Source: a bacterium
GTDB lineage: Bacteria > Vulcanimicrobiota > Vulcanimicrobiia > Vulcanimicrobiales > Vulcanimicrobiaceae
Direction of reading: 5' to 3'
DNA length: 64,000 bases
Assembly (NCBI GenBank): GCA_021778415.1
Contig: JAJYCL010000005.1
Location: 1-64,000, forward strand
In this document: positions 55,311 to 64,000 of the stretch, in pieces
How positions within the stretch are numbered: position 1 is the first letter of the stretch
Layout: each line of letters starts with the position of its first letter
Program-made: the position numbers and the translations under genes
Notes under the pieces: generated by a model
What the model saw: only the letters and a program-made list of their open reading frames with translations
Database searches by the model: none
Told to the model about the DNA's origin: nothing

Positions 55311-55808
55311 ATGAGTATACATCTCGACGATTCCGAGGCGCACACCCTGTTGGAGCGTTTTGGGCTTCACGTGCCGATTACTGATGAGCGATTTCTCGCC
55401 CATGCCCAGGTCGATCGGGGACTCTGCGTGACGATCGATGGCCATTATGATGAAGACCTTGGGGCCAAGGTTATCGAACTCTTGGTCGATTCCGTGTCGG
55501 CGCAGCGCATGTGCCCCGTCAGCGAACTCCAGGCGGGCGCACTGCTGGATGAAATTCACGGCAAACGCGATGTTTTTCCGCATGATTCTGCCTTCTCGCA
55601 CGTGGTTTCCCATCTGCTGATCAAGTGTTCAAAACTCTACGTGGAGAGCGGAATCGACGGATTTGTTCTCTATCCCGTCTACTTGCAAGAGCGCGACTAT
55701 CGCATAGGCGTCGCGCGAATGTTTCGGAGCAAAGCCTTACACGTAAAAGAGCGACTCGATCCGCATGCGCACGATCGTAAGGCGGTTTTTTATCATCGTC
55801 CGGATTAG
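55311..55808 (+). CDS. hypothetical protein, 165 residues
   Basis: ATG 55311 follows GAGGAAATT closely. The soluble protein opens with SEAHTLLERFGLHVPITDERFLAHAQ, reminiscent of the first helix-strand of ATP-grasp acyl-CoA synthetase subunits, then GLCVTIDGHYDEDLGAKVIELLVDS. The C-terminal half (SHLLIKCSKLYVESGIDGFVLYPVYL) also resembles an ATP-grasp lid, but a full nucleotide site is not visible in this length. A truncated ATP-grasp module is a weak suggestion. The flavodoxin-fold gene follows after nine bases. Confidence 0.6.
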   Translation: MSIHLDDSEAHTLLERFGLHVPITDERFLAHAQVDRGLCVTIDGHYDEDLGAKVIELLVDSVSAQRMCPVSELQAGALLDEIHGKRDVFPHDSAFSHVVSHLLIKCSKLYVESGIDGFVLYPVYLQERDYRIGVARMFRSKALHVKERLDPHAHDRKAVFYHRPD

Positions 55809-55817
55809 TACGTCGGA

Positions 55818-56405
55818 GTGTTGAAGCGACAGATTCTTATCATTGATGGTCACCCGGATCCACAAGGAGGCCATCTTGGAAATGCGTTAGCCGGGGCCTA
55901 CGCCGACGGTGCTAGGGACGGCGGTCACGGTGTTCGAACGCTTGCAGTCGGACAGCTGGAGTTTCCCTTATTGCGAAGTCAAGCGGAGTTTGAACGCGAG
56001 CCTCCGCCGCCGAGCATTCGATATGCGCAAGAATTGATTCGTTGGAGCACGCACATCGCCGTTTTTTATCCCTTGTGGGTTGGCGATATGCCGGCGATAC
56101 TCAAAGGCTTTTTTGAACAAACGCTTCGACAAGGCTTTGCCGCGACACCGCCGGGCCCGGGTGGATCTAAACAACTGCTCACGGGCAAATCCGCGCGTAT
56201 CGTGGTCACCATGGGAATGCCGGCACTTGCATATCGTTGGTATTTCGGTGCCCATAGTGTGCGCAGTTTGAAACGCAATACGTTAGGCATCTGCGGCATC
56301 GGGCCGATCCGCGACACCATTTTTGGTGGAGTTGGATCGGCCGATGCCGCAACGTGTCTGCTTTGGCTTGCCAAAATGCGCGAGCTTGGAGCCCGCGCAG
56401 TCTAG
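55818..56405 (+). CDS. NAD(P)H:quinone oxidoreductase / flavodoxin-fold reductase (KefF/YwrO-like)
   Basis: The 195-residue protein (GTG 55818) has the flavodoxin-like start ILIIDGHPDPQGGHLGNALAGAY (FMN/FAD loop). It then has HIAVFYPLWVGDMPAILKGFFEQTLRQGFA near 75-104, the motif typical of NQO1/KefF enzymes, and MGMPALAYRWYFGAH. It would reduce quinones or nitro-compounds with two electrons. It is probably cotranscribed with the preceding 165-residue gene and converges with the nuclease-helicase gene. Confidence 0.9.
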   Translation: MLKRQILIIDGHPDPQGGHLGNALAGAYADGARDGGHGVRTLAVGQLEFPLLRSQAEFEREPPPPSIRYAQELIRWSTHIAVFYPLWVGDMPAILKGFFEQTLRQGFAATPPGPGGSKQLLTGKSARIVVTMGMPALAYRWYFGAHSVRSLKRNTLGICGIGPIRDTIFGGVGSADAATCLLWLAKMRELGARAV

Positions 56406-56412
56406 ATCAGGC

Positions 56413-59400
56413 TCAAAGGTTCAGACATCCCCCACGCATAGCGCTTAACTCCATATAGCGGCAGAGCAGATTGACGAGTCGGATCTGCTCGACGTGACTG
56501 CAGCGTACGTCGAGTAGATCCGGCGAATAGACGACGATGTTCAGGCATTGAGCCCGAGAAATTGCCACGTTGAAGCGATTTTTCTCGAACAGAAACTCCA
56601 TATTCCGGGCAAGATTCTCGCCGCTCGATGCGGCCATCGAATAGAACACGATGGGGGCTTCCTGCCCCTGGAAGATGTCGACCGTTCCGACGCGGATCTG
56701 CCGATAGCCAGCTGTTTCCAGCGCCGATTGGATGAGTTTTCGTTGCGCATTAAAGGGCGTGACGATCATGATATCGCTTGGAAGAAGCGCGCGCGGAGCG
56801 GCATTATACAAAGAGGCGCTACCTTCGAGAAGCCGACCGACCATCGTGACGATCGCTGCGGCCTCCGGTAGTGAAGAGCGCGCATTGTCGGTGTGCGCAA
56901 CTGCGCACGATGCAAGCCCCGCGCTTGGAAATCCCGGTGCGATGATGGCATTGTTGTGCGTTCGGAGATCGGCATGTAACCGACCGTCATAGACCATTTC
57001 GGAGATAAAGTTGCAGATCTCGGGATGCATCCGGTACGAGACATCGAGAAGTATGCCGCGGTCCGGTGCAACGGTCGATGAGTCGCCCAATAGATGCTCC
57101 AAAACGGACGTTCCCGCGCCACTTGCGTGCACACCTTGACTGACCTGCGCGAGTTGCATTGGGTCGCCTAAGAGCACGAGATTGCGCGCGCACGGTGAAA
57201 CGGCGATGGCATCGGCTAGTGAGGTTTGGCCCGCTTCGTCGATGAAGAGGTAATCAAGGTGCTCGACCATCCCTTCGCGAGCAAAGAGCCAGCTATTCCC
57301 GGAGATGAGCGTGTGATCGCCTTGTTCGATTGCTGTATTGTCGTCGAGATTCACGATCAACGGGTGTTCTTCGCGTGAGAGGTATCGTGAGTGTTCGTTC
57401 GATTTGCTGAATTTGTGGGCGCCTCGAAGCGACAATGCCGGATTTTTCGCTGCTAGTGCTTCAATCTCGTGGAGCATATTGTGAATGGCTTTATGCGTAC
57501 TTGCCATGACGCCAACGCGCTTTCCAGCCGTAAGAAGCGAATGGATCAGGCGAGCTCCGGTATAGGTTTTTCCCGTTCCCGGCGGGCCTTGCAGAAGAAG
57601 ATAGCTTCCAGCCAAGGCGTGGACTAGAGGCGTAAGGTGCGATGCCTGTACGGTTTCAGGTTGAAGATTCGCGCCTTGCGGGCGATCATTGAGGCGCGGA
57701 TACTCGCGTCGCAATAAATCCAGCGTAACCGGCGATCGGGTTGCCAGGCTTCCGTCGCAATATGCATCGGCGATACGAGCAAGAGCATCGCGTTGGAGGT
57801 ATGTCGCAATCGGTTGACCGGGAATGAGTTCGTGAACGTTCCGCGCCTCATCAAGCCCGGCTGATGCTTTTAAGCGGAGGAGGTGTGTTTCATCATCGAC
57901 ACCGAGTAGCGTTCCCGCAGCCCCGCGAAGTCGCGGATTCCAGACTTGATCGGGAAGATGATGGTTTTGCTCGGGAAACGCGTAGGTGTACACAAGATTT
58001 CGATCCCTGGGCGATTCCTTCACCGGAGGAATATCTTCGCGCAGCACAAGGCCGCCAATCGCCTCATTGTCTTCTTCGATCAACGTATCGATCGTATCGC
58101 ACCGATCGAACAACGCCCACCAGACCGGTTTTTCTTCATTGCGGTGATAGGAGAGAAGGTTGCCGAGAAGGACGTCATGCGGATCATCCGATTCAAGCAA
58201 CTGGGTTTGCGTATTCGAGCGTCGCGCCGATTCTTTTTTGTCACGTTCGCGTTGTATGCATCGCGAGCACGACGAATCATAGGGATCATGGCAGAGAACA
58301 TTTGCACGCGCCAGCGGCTTAAAGGCAATGTGTGCGCCTCGAGCGGTTTGGTATTCAGAGCGGCGTTGCAGGAGCCATTCGCGGAGGAGAAACGTCGAGC
58401 GGCAATCTTCCTCGTTGTACAAGGCGATATCATCGAGTATGGACTGCTGCCCTGGATCCGCAAGCCATTGTTCGAACATGAGTACGGAATCATCGCCGCG
58501 CCGAACGTCGGCCGTCCGCTGCATACCGTAAAACGGTTCAAATTTTTTGATCGAATAGCTCGGCTGGGAAATCATCACCGATTGGCGCACGACCGTATAG
58601 AGATCGACGAGCATCTCGCTTCGAAGAATATGATCGACGTCGTCTTGGCGCGTCTGGTGCCGCTGCGAAAGCGCGCGAAGGCGAGTTTTCTCGTAGGGCG
58701 CGTAGTGGTAGATATGCATGGTCGGATACGCCGTACGGCGCGCCATAAAAAAATCAATGCACGCCTCGAAGGCTCGCTTTTCAGCGTTTCGGTCGGTGCC
58801 CCAAAAGGCGTGAAACGGCTGCGCATCATCGGGCGCAAAGATGCCGAAGAGATATTCTAGGCCGGTGCCGATATCAAAGAGCGGATCGCCTTCCATATCG
58901 AAGAAAAGATCTCCGGGAGCAGGTTCTGGAAGCAACGAAAATCCGCGGTTCGGTGCTTGATCGAGAAGATGATAGAGGATCTTGTGCGACTCTCGCCCGC
59001 GCGCTTGTAAGGCTGCTTGACGGGCAAGCCGCTCGAATGATGTTTCCGAGAGGCCGGGTGGTGGCGCGAGGTTTGGTGCGGCCAGTGCGGTGAGCGTTGA
59101 GATGCCGCCGGCTTCGAGCGCGACAATTTGGTCGCGGCGGATCGATGCGACGAGGCTGAGGTGATCGTCATCACGACGTCGCTGCTCGCATTGCGAAGCC
59201 CAGTTGCATGAGTCGCAATGCGCACACGGGACTGGATAGGCGTCAATGGCAGGTACGCTGGTCAGAAATGTTGCTTTGACATGCCGATAGTACGCGGAAT
59301 AATCATCAACGCGCAATCGGCGCTCCGTTCCATCGCCCAAAACCGCATGCATCCATCGTGGATCCGTACCGCAAATGCGCCCAAGATGCTCGCTATACTG

Positions 59401-59856
59401 GCACAGTTGCATGACAAGAGTCGACTTTTCGGTGAGGGCGAGTTTTGTATCGACGGCTTCATAGCTCCACGGCCATGCTCGACTTGGTTGATCGATTCGC
59501 AGAAGAAAATCGGCCTTCCCTAAAAATTGCCCGTCGAAAAACGTCGCCTGGTAGATCACTTCAGCGCCGCGTTGCATGGCTTCAATTGTTTGCTCTGCGG
59601 CGTCGGTTAGGGCGCCGATCGAATGGCCGGTTTGGCTGATTTCAACAATATCGCGATAGACACTTCGCAAGCGAGCAAGATAAGAAAGCTCGTGCTGCAT
59701 ACCTTTTGCGACGATGAGATCAGTTGCCGGCAGTGCCTCCGGGCGAAGCGCTTTGCCATGTGCCACCTCGCGTTCCAGCGATACGAGGTGCCCGCATTCA
59801 AGGTAGTCGTTGAGATCGCTTGCGGAAAAAATCAGTTGCCCATCGAGAAGCTGCAT
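56413..59856 (-). CDS. TM0106-family RecB-like nuclease fused to DNA2/UPF1-type helicase
   Basis: ATG 59856 (MQLLDGQLIFSASDL) gives 1147 residues; ATG 59880 lies inside a hairpin and is rejected. Residues 1-320 form a RecB-like nuclease with a CAHCDSCNWASQC four-Cys cluster. Residues 320-500 hold an RNase-H-like domain (FFDMEGDPLFD, YHYAPYEKTRLRAL). From about 740 there is a superfamily 1 helicase with LLQGPPGTGKTYTGARL (Walker A), DYLFIDEAGQTSLADA (Walker B), LLGDPMQLAQVSQG and a C-terminal VGTVDIFQGQEAPIVFYSM. Such proteins process DNA ends or nucleic-acid hybrids; the family's biological role is unknown. It stands as a single gene. Confidence 0.92.
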   Translation of the reverse strand: MQLLDGQLIFSASDLNDYLECGHLVSLEREVAHGKALRPEALPATDLIVAKGMQHELSYLARLRSVYRDIVEISQTGHSIGALTDAAEQTIEAMQRGAEVIYQATFFDGQFLGKADFLLRIDQPSRAWPWSYEAVDTKLALTEKSTLVMQLCQYSEHLGRICGTDPRWMHAVLGDGTERRLRVDDYSAYYRHVKATFLTSVPAIDAYPVPCAHCDSCNWASQCEQRRRDDDHLSLVASIRRDQIVALEAGGISTLTALAAPNLAPPPGLSETSFERLARQAALQARGRESHKILYHLLDQAPNRGFSLLPEPAPGDLFFDMEGDPLFDIGTGLEYLFGIFAPDDAQPFHAFWGTDRNAEKRAFEACIDFFMARRTAYPTMHIYHYAPYEKTRLRALSQRHQTRQDDVDHILRSEMLVDLYTVVRQSVMISQPSYSIKKFEPFYGMQRTADVRRGDDSVLMFEQWLADPGQQSILDDIALYNEEDCRSTFLLREWLLQRRSEYQTARGAHIAFKPLARANVLCHDPYDSSCSRCIQRERDKKESARRSNTQTQLLESDDPHDVLLGNLLSYHRNEEKPVWWALFDRCDTIDTLIEEDNEAIGGLVLREDIPPVKESPRDRNLVYTYAFPEQNHHLPDQVWNPRLRGAAGTLLGVDDETHLLRLKASAGLDEARNVHELIPGQPIATYLQRDALARIADAYCDGSLATRSPVTLDLLRREYPRLNDRPQGANLQPETVQASHLTPLVHALAGSYLLLQGPPGTGKTYTGARLIHSLLTAGKRVGVMASTHKAIHNMLHEIEALAAKNPALSLRGAHKFSKSNEHSRYLSREEHPLIVNLDDNTAIEQGDHTLISGNSWLFAREGMVEHLDYLFIDEAGQTSLADAIAVSPCARNLVLLGDPMQLAQVSQGVHASGAGTSVLEHLLGDSSTVAPDRGILLDVSYRMHPEICNFISEMVYDGRLHADLRTHNNAIIAPGFPSAGLASCAVAHTDNARSSLPEAAAIVTMVGRLLEGSASLYNAAPRALLPSDIMIVTPFNAQRKLIQSALETAGYRQIRVGTVDIFQGQEAPIVFYSMAASSGENLARNMEFLFEKNRFNVAISRAQCLNIVVYSPDLLDVRCSHVEQIRLVNLLCRYMELSAMRGGCLNL

Positions 59857-59871
59857 GATGAACAGATACTC

Positions 59872-59909
59872 CCGCAACACCGTGCCACCTGTCGGGCACG
59901 GTGTTGCGG
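59872..59909. terminator. 15-bp perfect hairpin between TonB receptor and nuclease-helicase genes
   Basis: A stem of 15 perfect base pairs (59872-59886 with 59895-59909, loop eight bases) lies after the TonB receptor stop. The plus strand has a T-run (CTTTT) just beyond, and the minus strand does not. It is probably a transcription barrier, although the codirectional gene starts 16 bases later, so it may work as an attenuator. Confidence 0.7.
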
Positions 59910-59916
59910 GGCGCTT

Positions 59917-62900
59917 TTACAATTTTACCTGGACGTTAAACGTTGCTTGGAACGGAATATTCGTTCCGACAAATCCGGTGTTGTTGTTGTTGAGCAGGAA
60001 AGCGTATGGGTATTTCATTTGCGGAGGAGCCGCGCCGTTGGAATTCGGGTAGAAATTTCCTTGCGGGGCAAAAATACCCGATGGTAAGGCTCCGTAGACG
60101 CAAACATTGGTCTGATCCCATGCGTACCCGCGTTGGCCGCAACGATCAACGAGATTAGTGAGGCTCAAGCTTGCCGTGACCTTTTGAGAAACCTCATAGC
60201 TCATTGCAAGGCTCGCTTGAAAGCGCCACGGTTGCTTGAATGCACCGATGTTGTCGAATTGACCGGTGTATACGTCGGGAATAAAGAGCGGTAAGCCCGT
60301 TGGCGATGAGCACTTCGCCGCATCTGCTTGATTGGGAGTTCCTCCGGGTAAGGTTGCCGTACATCCTTGCGGCATGTATCCCGGCCAGACCAGGGGTGAA
60401 CCGTATTTTGCGCCCGAGCTAAACGTGAAGCTCGGCGTAAACGTCAATCGTTTATGTTTGTAGTTGAGAATGAGACTTGCCACTATCGGTGTCTCATAGC
60501 CGTTGGCTGCTGAAACGGGGCCCGGTATGACATCGTACGTCGAATAGTAGGCATTGCGATCCATAAGTGGTTGTGCTGTGTACGAACACGTTGCAGATGT
60601 TGTTGGGCAATAGTACGGATTTGCGATCGTAATGCCGCCATTGTTGAACGTTGCATTTCCGTTTGCAGCGTATGCCCCGTTACCGCATTGTGGCGTGTTT
60701 TCATTTGCGGCGCATTGGAACGTATAAGAATTGTATTGTTGAATGAACGTGTTGAGATTGTCGATGACATTGGATTGTGTGTTATCGAAATTGTTATATT
60801 TGATGCGGCTTCGCGTATACGTGAAGGAGAGTTGGGCGCTCAACCCGTCGTGGCTGAAATTGCCCTTTTGAAGCGCGAATTCGATGCCGGTTGAGATTTG
60901 ATGGCCGACGTTAAGGCCGCCTTCAAGCCCGGTAAGCGGATCGATGAAGAAATTCTGCAACTGATCTTTGGTCGAGCGATAGAACGGCGTCAGTTTAAAC
61001 GATAGATCCGTTCCTTTGAATCGCTTTTCGAGCGAAAGATCATAGTTATACGAGGTATCGGGTCGAATAGCATGGGTCGGAGTGCGGAAGCCGTACGAGT
61101 AGAAATGCGAACCCAAAAACGATGGGAGATCTTCTTGGGTGGTATTGTACTGGACCCATGAGGTATTTTGCGGCCGTGCATAGACGCCGAATGATCCGCG
61201 AATGACCGTGAGCGGATTGAGCGTCACCGAGAAGCTGGTTCGGGGTTCGAAACGGGTCGTTGAAAGCGATCCGCCGGAGGCGTTGACGAGCATTGCAGCG
61301 GGCCCAAGAGCGGCCAGCGTTTGCTCGCCGGCATTGGGGCAGATGGTCGATCCGCCCGGGCCGATGCTCCCTTGTTGCGGCGACGTGTCTCCTGGGCCGT
61401 AACAGAAGTCTTTGTTGTACTGCGCAAACCAAAATGCGCGCGAAGGATCATTTGGGCTCGTATTTCCAAGTAAATATTTAAAATTTTCCGCGCGTAAACC
61501 AAGATTTACGACGACGCGTTCATTCGGTCTCCATTCATCGGTTACGGAAACGGCCGAAAATCGTGACGAAACATTATTAAGGTTGGCTATGAGCCCACTT
61601 GATGTGCCGATCCATTGTGCTCCGGCGGCCGCCGCGGCACCGGGAATGGCCGGTGGACCCGACGTGTAGATCGTGTTCGCACCCAATTGTGCGTTGGCAT
61701 TGTAGCAAAGCGTCTGTAAGCCGGTCGTTTGATCGTAACAGTTTTGCGTCGTTGGATTCACCAATGTGGCGACGTTCGGATTGCTCCGGAAGAACGAATT
61801 CGAGTAACGTTGGAGATTTGCTCCCGTATAGGAGACGCTCGCCGAGAAGAGATGGCGGTCGGAAAGTTGATCGGCAAAGCTGATGTTTCCACCGAATGTG
61901 TGATCGGGGATTTCATAATCTGCAAGTTCGGCGCCAAACGTTTGCTGCGCACTATTGGGACCGTAAATAAACCAGTTGGAATACATCATGTAGCCGTATG
62001 CACGAACGTACGCGTTATCGCTAATAGCGTGTTGGTACTGTAATTTCGTTATTGCAACACCATTATCGTTGGCATCGCGCTGGCTTGTGGGGAGAATTCC
62101 GGTTTGATACGGATGCGGAGCACTACTTGGGAAAAAGTATTGTGAAATTTGCGACGAGCTGGTGATCGGCGCGAATTGCGGGCCGTTGTAGACCGGGCCA
62201 TCGTTCCAGGTCAAGTACGGCGTGCCGAGGATTCCCGTAGCCGGACCTATTCCAATATCGTTGACCGAACTGTAATAGTCGGCGACGACTTCGCTCGTGA
62301 GATACAGTAGTTGAATGTCGTCGCGTAATCCGGAATGTTTGTGTGGAATCGCAAAATGAAAATTGATGACCGAATCGCGCTGACTCGTATTTGAAATTCC
62401 GAAGGTGTTTCCCGGAGCAAAGAGATTCGGGGCGATGCCGCCGACATACACTCCGCTGCCACCGACATAGGTATTTATGGGGTAAAAAAAGCTATTTGGG
62501 ATCGCGGCGCCGTTGGAATTGTCGACATAACGATATCCCTGGTTGGCGCCGGATAGACCGACGTAGTAGCTAAACAATCGTGTGGGCGTCGAGCCGCCTG
62601 CTTCGATTGAAAAGCGATGAAAGAATGCCGGCGCACCGACGGACGTATTGGCAACGGCAAAACCCGGATAGGTACCGGTTTTGATGACTTGATTGACGTA
62701 GCCGGCGATGCCTTGAGCATCGGCGCTAGCTGGGGTTCCGCCGGTATACACTTGCAATTCTTGCTGCCCGAGACTGGAAAGCATCGTTTGCGGAGCGTTG
62801 TCGTAGACGCGATTGACGGGAATCCCGTCGAGTTCGTAGCCGACTTGGTCGATGTCTCCGCCGCGGATGTGCACTTGCTGGAACCAGCCTTGCTCGCCGG

Positions 62901-63420
62901 AGTCGACCGAGACGCCGGGAATCGAGGCGATTGCTCCATAGGCATTGCTCAATCCACCTGGGCCCACGAGCGAAGCCGCAGCTTGTGCGCCGGTTGGGTT
63001 GACGGAATAGACGTCGCTTGTCGTTCCGGATTTAATCAGCGACGATGTGGTGCTGGAAATTTTTGCAATCGTTTTGAGCGCCGGATTGAGAGCGACATTG
63101 AGTGTCTGCACTTGATCGGCGAAAACGGTCATACCCGGTTCGCTTAGCGCGGCGTAATCGGATTTGGAAAATGTGATTGTATACGTGTCCGGTGCGAGGC
63201 TTAAGAAGCGAAAATCTCCCGCTGCATCGGTTCGCGTCTGCGCAACTTGCGAAGGCGAGGTCGCCGTCACGGCGACGCCCGCGATCGGGGCGCGGGTTCC
63301 CGCGTCGGTCACACGACCGGTGACACCACCCGTCGTTCCGGCAAGGGCGACCGTAGGCGATACGACATTGGCGAGAAATGCTGAAGCGACAATGAGTGCG
63401 ATACGCGTGAACCGATTCAT
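59917..63420 (-). CDS. large TonB-dependent receptor with carboxypeptidase-regulatory-like domain
   Basis: ATG 63420 is preceded by GGAGG. The 1167-residue protein has a signal peptide (1-28), a CarboxypepD_reg-like domain (about 30-110, GGVTGRVTDAGTRAPIAGVAVTA) and a linker. The plug (about 140-245) includes IASIPGVSVDSGEQGWFQQVHIRGGDIDQVGYELDGIPVN, and a long barrel ends ATFNVQVKL. It is of the Acidobacteria/Bacteroidetes-like Oar type, which often handles large oligosaccharides or proteins. No SusD or substrate-linked gene is nearby, so the ligand is unknown. Confidence 0.92.
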   Translation of the reverse strand: MNRFTRIALIVASAFLANVVSPTVALAGTTGGVTGRVTDAGTRAPIAGVAVTATSPSQVAQTRTDAAGDFRFLSLAPDTYTITFSKSDYAALSEPGMTVFADQVQTLNVALNPALKTIAKISSTTSSLIKSGTTSDVYSVNPTGAQAAASLVGPGGLSNAYGAIASIPGVSVDSGEQGWFQQVHIRGGDIDQVGYELDGIPVNRVYDNAPQTMLSSLGQQELQVYTGGTPASADAQGIAGYVNQVIKTGTYPGFAVANTSVGAPAFFHRFSIEAGGSTPTRLFSYYVGLSGANQGYRYVDNSNGAAIPNSFFYPINTYVGGSGVYVGGIAPNLFAPGNTFGISNTSQRDSVINFHFAIPHKHSGLRDDIQLLYLTSEVVADYYSSVNDIGIGPATGILGTPYLTWNDGPVYNGPQFAPITSSSQISQYFFPSSAPHPYQTGILPTSQRDANDNGVAITKLQYQHAISDNAYVRAYGYMMYSNWFIYGPNSAQQTFGAELADYEIPDHTFGGNISFADQLSDRHLFSASVSYTGANLQRYSNSFFRSNPNVATLVNPTTQNCYDQTTGLQTLCYNANAQLGANTIYTSGPPAIPGAAAAAGAQWIGTSSGLIANLNNVSSRFSAVSVTDEWRPNERVVVNLGLRAENFKYLLGNTSPNDPSRAFWFAQYNKDFCYGPGDTSPQQGSIGPGGSTICPNAGEQTLAALGPAAMLVNASGGSLSTTRFEPRTSFSVTLNPLTVIRGSFGVYARPQNTSWVQYNTTQEDLPSFLGSHFYSYGFRTPTHAIRPDTSYNYDLSLEKRFKGTDLSFKLTPFYRSTKDQLQNFFIDPLTGLEGGLNVGHQISTGIEFALQKGNFSHDGLSAQLSFTYTRSRIKYNNFDNTQSNVIDNLNTFIQQYNSYTFQCAANENTPQCGNGAYAANGNATFNNGGITIANPYYCPTTSATCSYTAQPLMDRNAYYSTYDVIPGPVSAANGYETPIVASLILNYKHKRLTFTPSFTFSSGAKYGSPLVWPGYMPQGCTATLPGGTPNQADAAKCSSPTGLPLFIPDVYTGQFDNIGAFKQPWRFQASLAMSYEVSQKVTASLSLTNLVDRCGQRGYAWDQTNVCVYGALPSGIFAPQGNFYPNSNGAAPPQMKYPYAFLLNNNNTGFVGTNIPFQATFNVQVKL

Positions 63421-63493
63421 AGTGCAAACCTCCATGGAGTAGCATCCCGACTGGTTCCTTGCGCGCTTCGAACGGGTGCGACAAAAGCCTGCT

Positions 63494-63523
63494 AAAAAGG
63501 GGCTCTCCAATCAGGAGAGCCCC
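63494..63523 (-). terminator. Rho-independent terminator
   Basis: GGGGCTCTCC and GGAGAGCCCC form a perfect 10-bp stem with loop TGATT (minus strand), followed directly by TTTTT. It ends the transcript of the gene entering from the right edge, just before the TonB receptor promoter. Confidence 0.93.
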
Positions 63524-63556
63524 TACGGTTTTCCTTTTCAGGGTCCAACCGTGGTG

Positions 63557-64000
63557 TTACAGCACCGGCTGTTGTTGCTGCTGCAGTTGCTGTGGGAGCA
63601 ACTGTTGTAAGGCCGCGAACTGCGCCGCTATCGAGGAGAAGGGGTTTTGCGTTTGTAGCGGTGCCGCCGTGGCGGTGGGAACGCCGAATGCGTCGGTATC
63701 CGAATCCAGGCTCGATGAAGAGCTTGCCGAGGTTTTTGCGCCATGCCCAAAATGGGCTTTCAGGCCTTTAAGATCGCTTTGCAACGTCGTTTGTTGCGTT
63801 GATGTGAGGACCGATTCGATTTGGGCGTGGATTTGTGCCGGAGAGACGGTGCCTGATGCGGCGCTTTGGAAGATACTTTTGATCTGGCTTTGCTGCTGCG
63901 GAGTCAGATTCACGTTTGAAAACGGCGATGTGCTGCCTTGAGAACCGTTCGGTCCAAAAAGTTGCGCAATCGCATTCTGACGCTGCAGTGCGTCGGGGGA
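63557..64000 (-). CDS. small helical exported-like protein, cut by right edge
   Basis: The frame is open from the window edge to a stop at 63557, with no in-frame stop in the last 87 bases; an internal GTG at 63913 is therefore probably not the start. The visible 147 residues contain LTPQQQSQIKSIFQSAASG and a Gln/Thr-rich ESVLTSTQQTTLQSDLKGLK. This is like the helical LTxxQ repeats of Spy/CpxP-type or EF-hand-like export proteins. A Ser-rich linker and a Gln-rich C-terminus (LLPQQLQQQQQP) follow. The function is not known. Confidence 0.65.
   Translation of the reverse strand, partial: SPDALQRQNAIAQLFGPNGSQGSTSPFSNVNLTPQQQSQIKSIFQSAASGTVSPAQIHAQIESVLTSTQQTTLQSDLKGLKAHFGHGAKTSASSSSSLDSDTDAFGVPTATAAPLQTQNPFSSIAAQFAALQQLLPQQLQQQQQPVL

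Overview
The window is 64 kb of a gene-dense bacterial chromosome with two complete tRNA genes, no rRNA, no CRISPR array, no insertion sequence and no phage genes. The organism looks like a diderm (Gram-negative envelope). It has an ADP-heptose epimerase for LPS core, two TonB-dependent receptors with an N-terminal carboxypeptidase-regulatory-like domain, and an RseB-like periplasmic stress sensor. It also carries genes more usual in Firmicutes and their relatives: HrcA with a CIRCE operator, SpoVS, a YmdB-type phosphodiesterase and a DivIC-like protein. This mixture resembles the candidate phylum Eremiobacterota (WPS-2) and related lineages; that placement is inference from gene content and has not been tested.

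Layout, left part. An acetyl-CoA synthetase gene runs off the left edge. It is followed by a Sel1-repeat protein, CIRCE-hrcA-dnaJ, and two paralogous PAS/GAF/GGDEF cyclases around rsmE. A tight operon follows: polyprenol-type glycosyltransferase, accD (with an apparent one-base frameshift), accA, a DivIC-like gene, a possible S1-like gene and a Ppx/GppA phosphatase fused to DUF2630. Next come tRNA-Leu(TAA) and a 440-bp array of palindromic repeats, an M61 peptidase, an old-yellow-enzyme reductase, etfBA, a TPR protein and a histone-deacetylase-like enzyme.

Middle part (21.9-35 kb, all minus strand). This is an envelope-stress and metal region: ECF sigma/anti-sigma/RseB, SCO1-like protein, a divergent NRAMP transporter behind a DtxR/IdeR-like box, a His-rich membrane-anchored protein, hldD, and a TonB receptor. 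Upstream of that receptor lies an unusual cluster: a multicopper oxidase, a two-haem protein with a probable beta-barrel middle and a FixH/YtkA-like tail, and two small membrane proteins that look paralogous and bracket the oxidase-cytochrome pair. This cluster is the best candidate for an undescribed respiratory or metal-handling system.

Right part. A structured leader precedes a four-gene chain (unknown protein, ymdB, spoVS, PHP phosphoesterase). A folate cyclodeaminase gene, ahcY and metK follow (one-carbon and methyl cycle), then tRNA-Asn. The accessory region from 42 to 49 kb holds two lipoproteins sharing a module (one GH64-like), a decayed hydrolase, and an overlapping monooxygenase/ACP/WcbI trio. 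After that come a lone flagellin gene with a sigma-28 promoter, a TPR protein, a questin-oxidase-like protein, an ammonium transporter, a flavodoxin-fold reductase, a TM0106-type nuclease-helicase, a second large TonB receptor, and a secreted-like protein cut by the right edge.

Two genes (divIC-like and ymdB) have no ATG/GTG/TTG where homology demands a start, and accD needs a one-base correction. These are either sequence errors or real biology, and they are listed separately.
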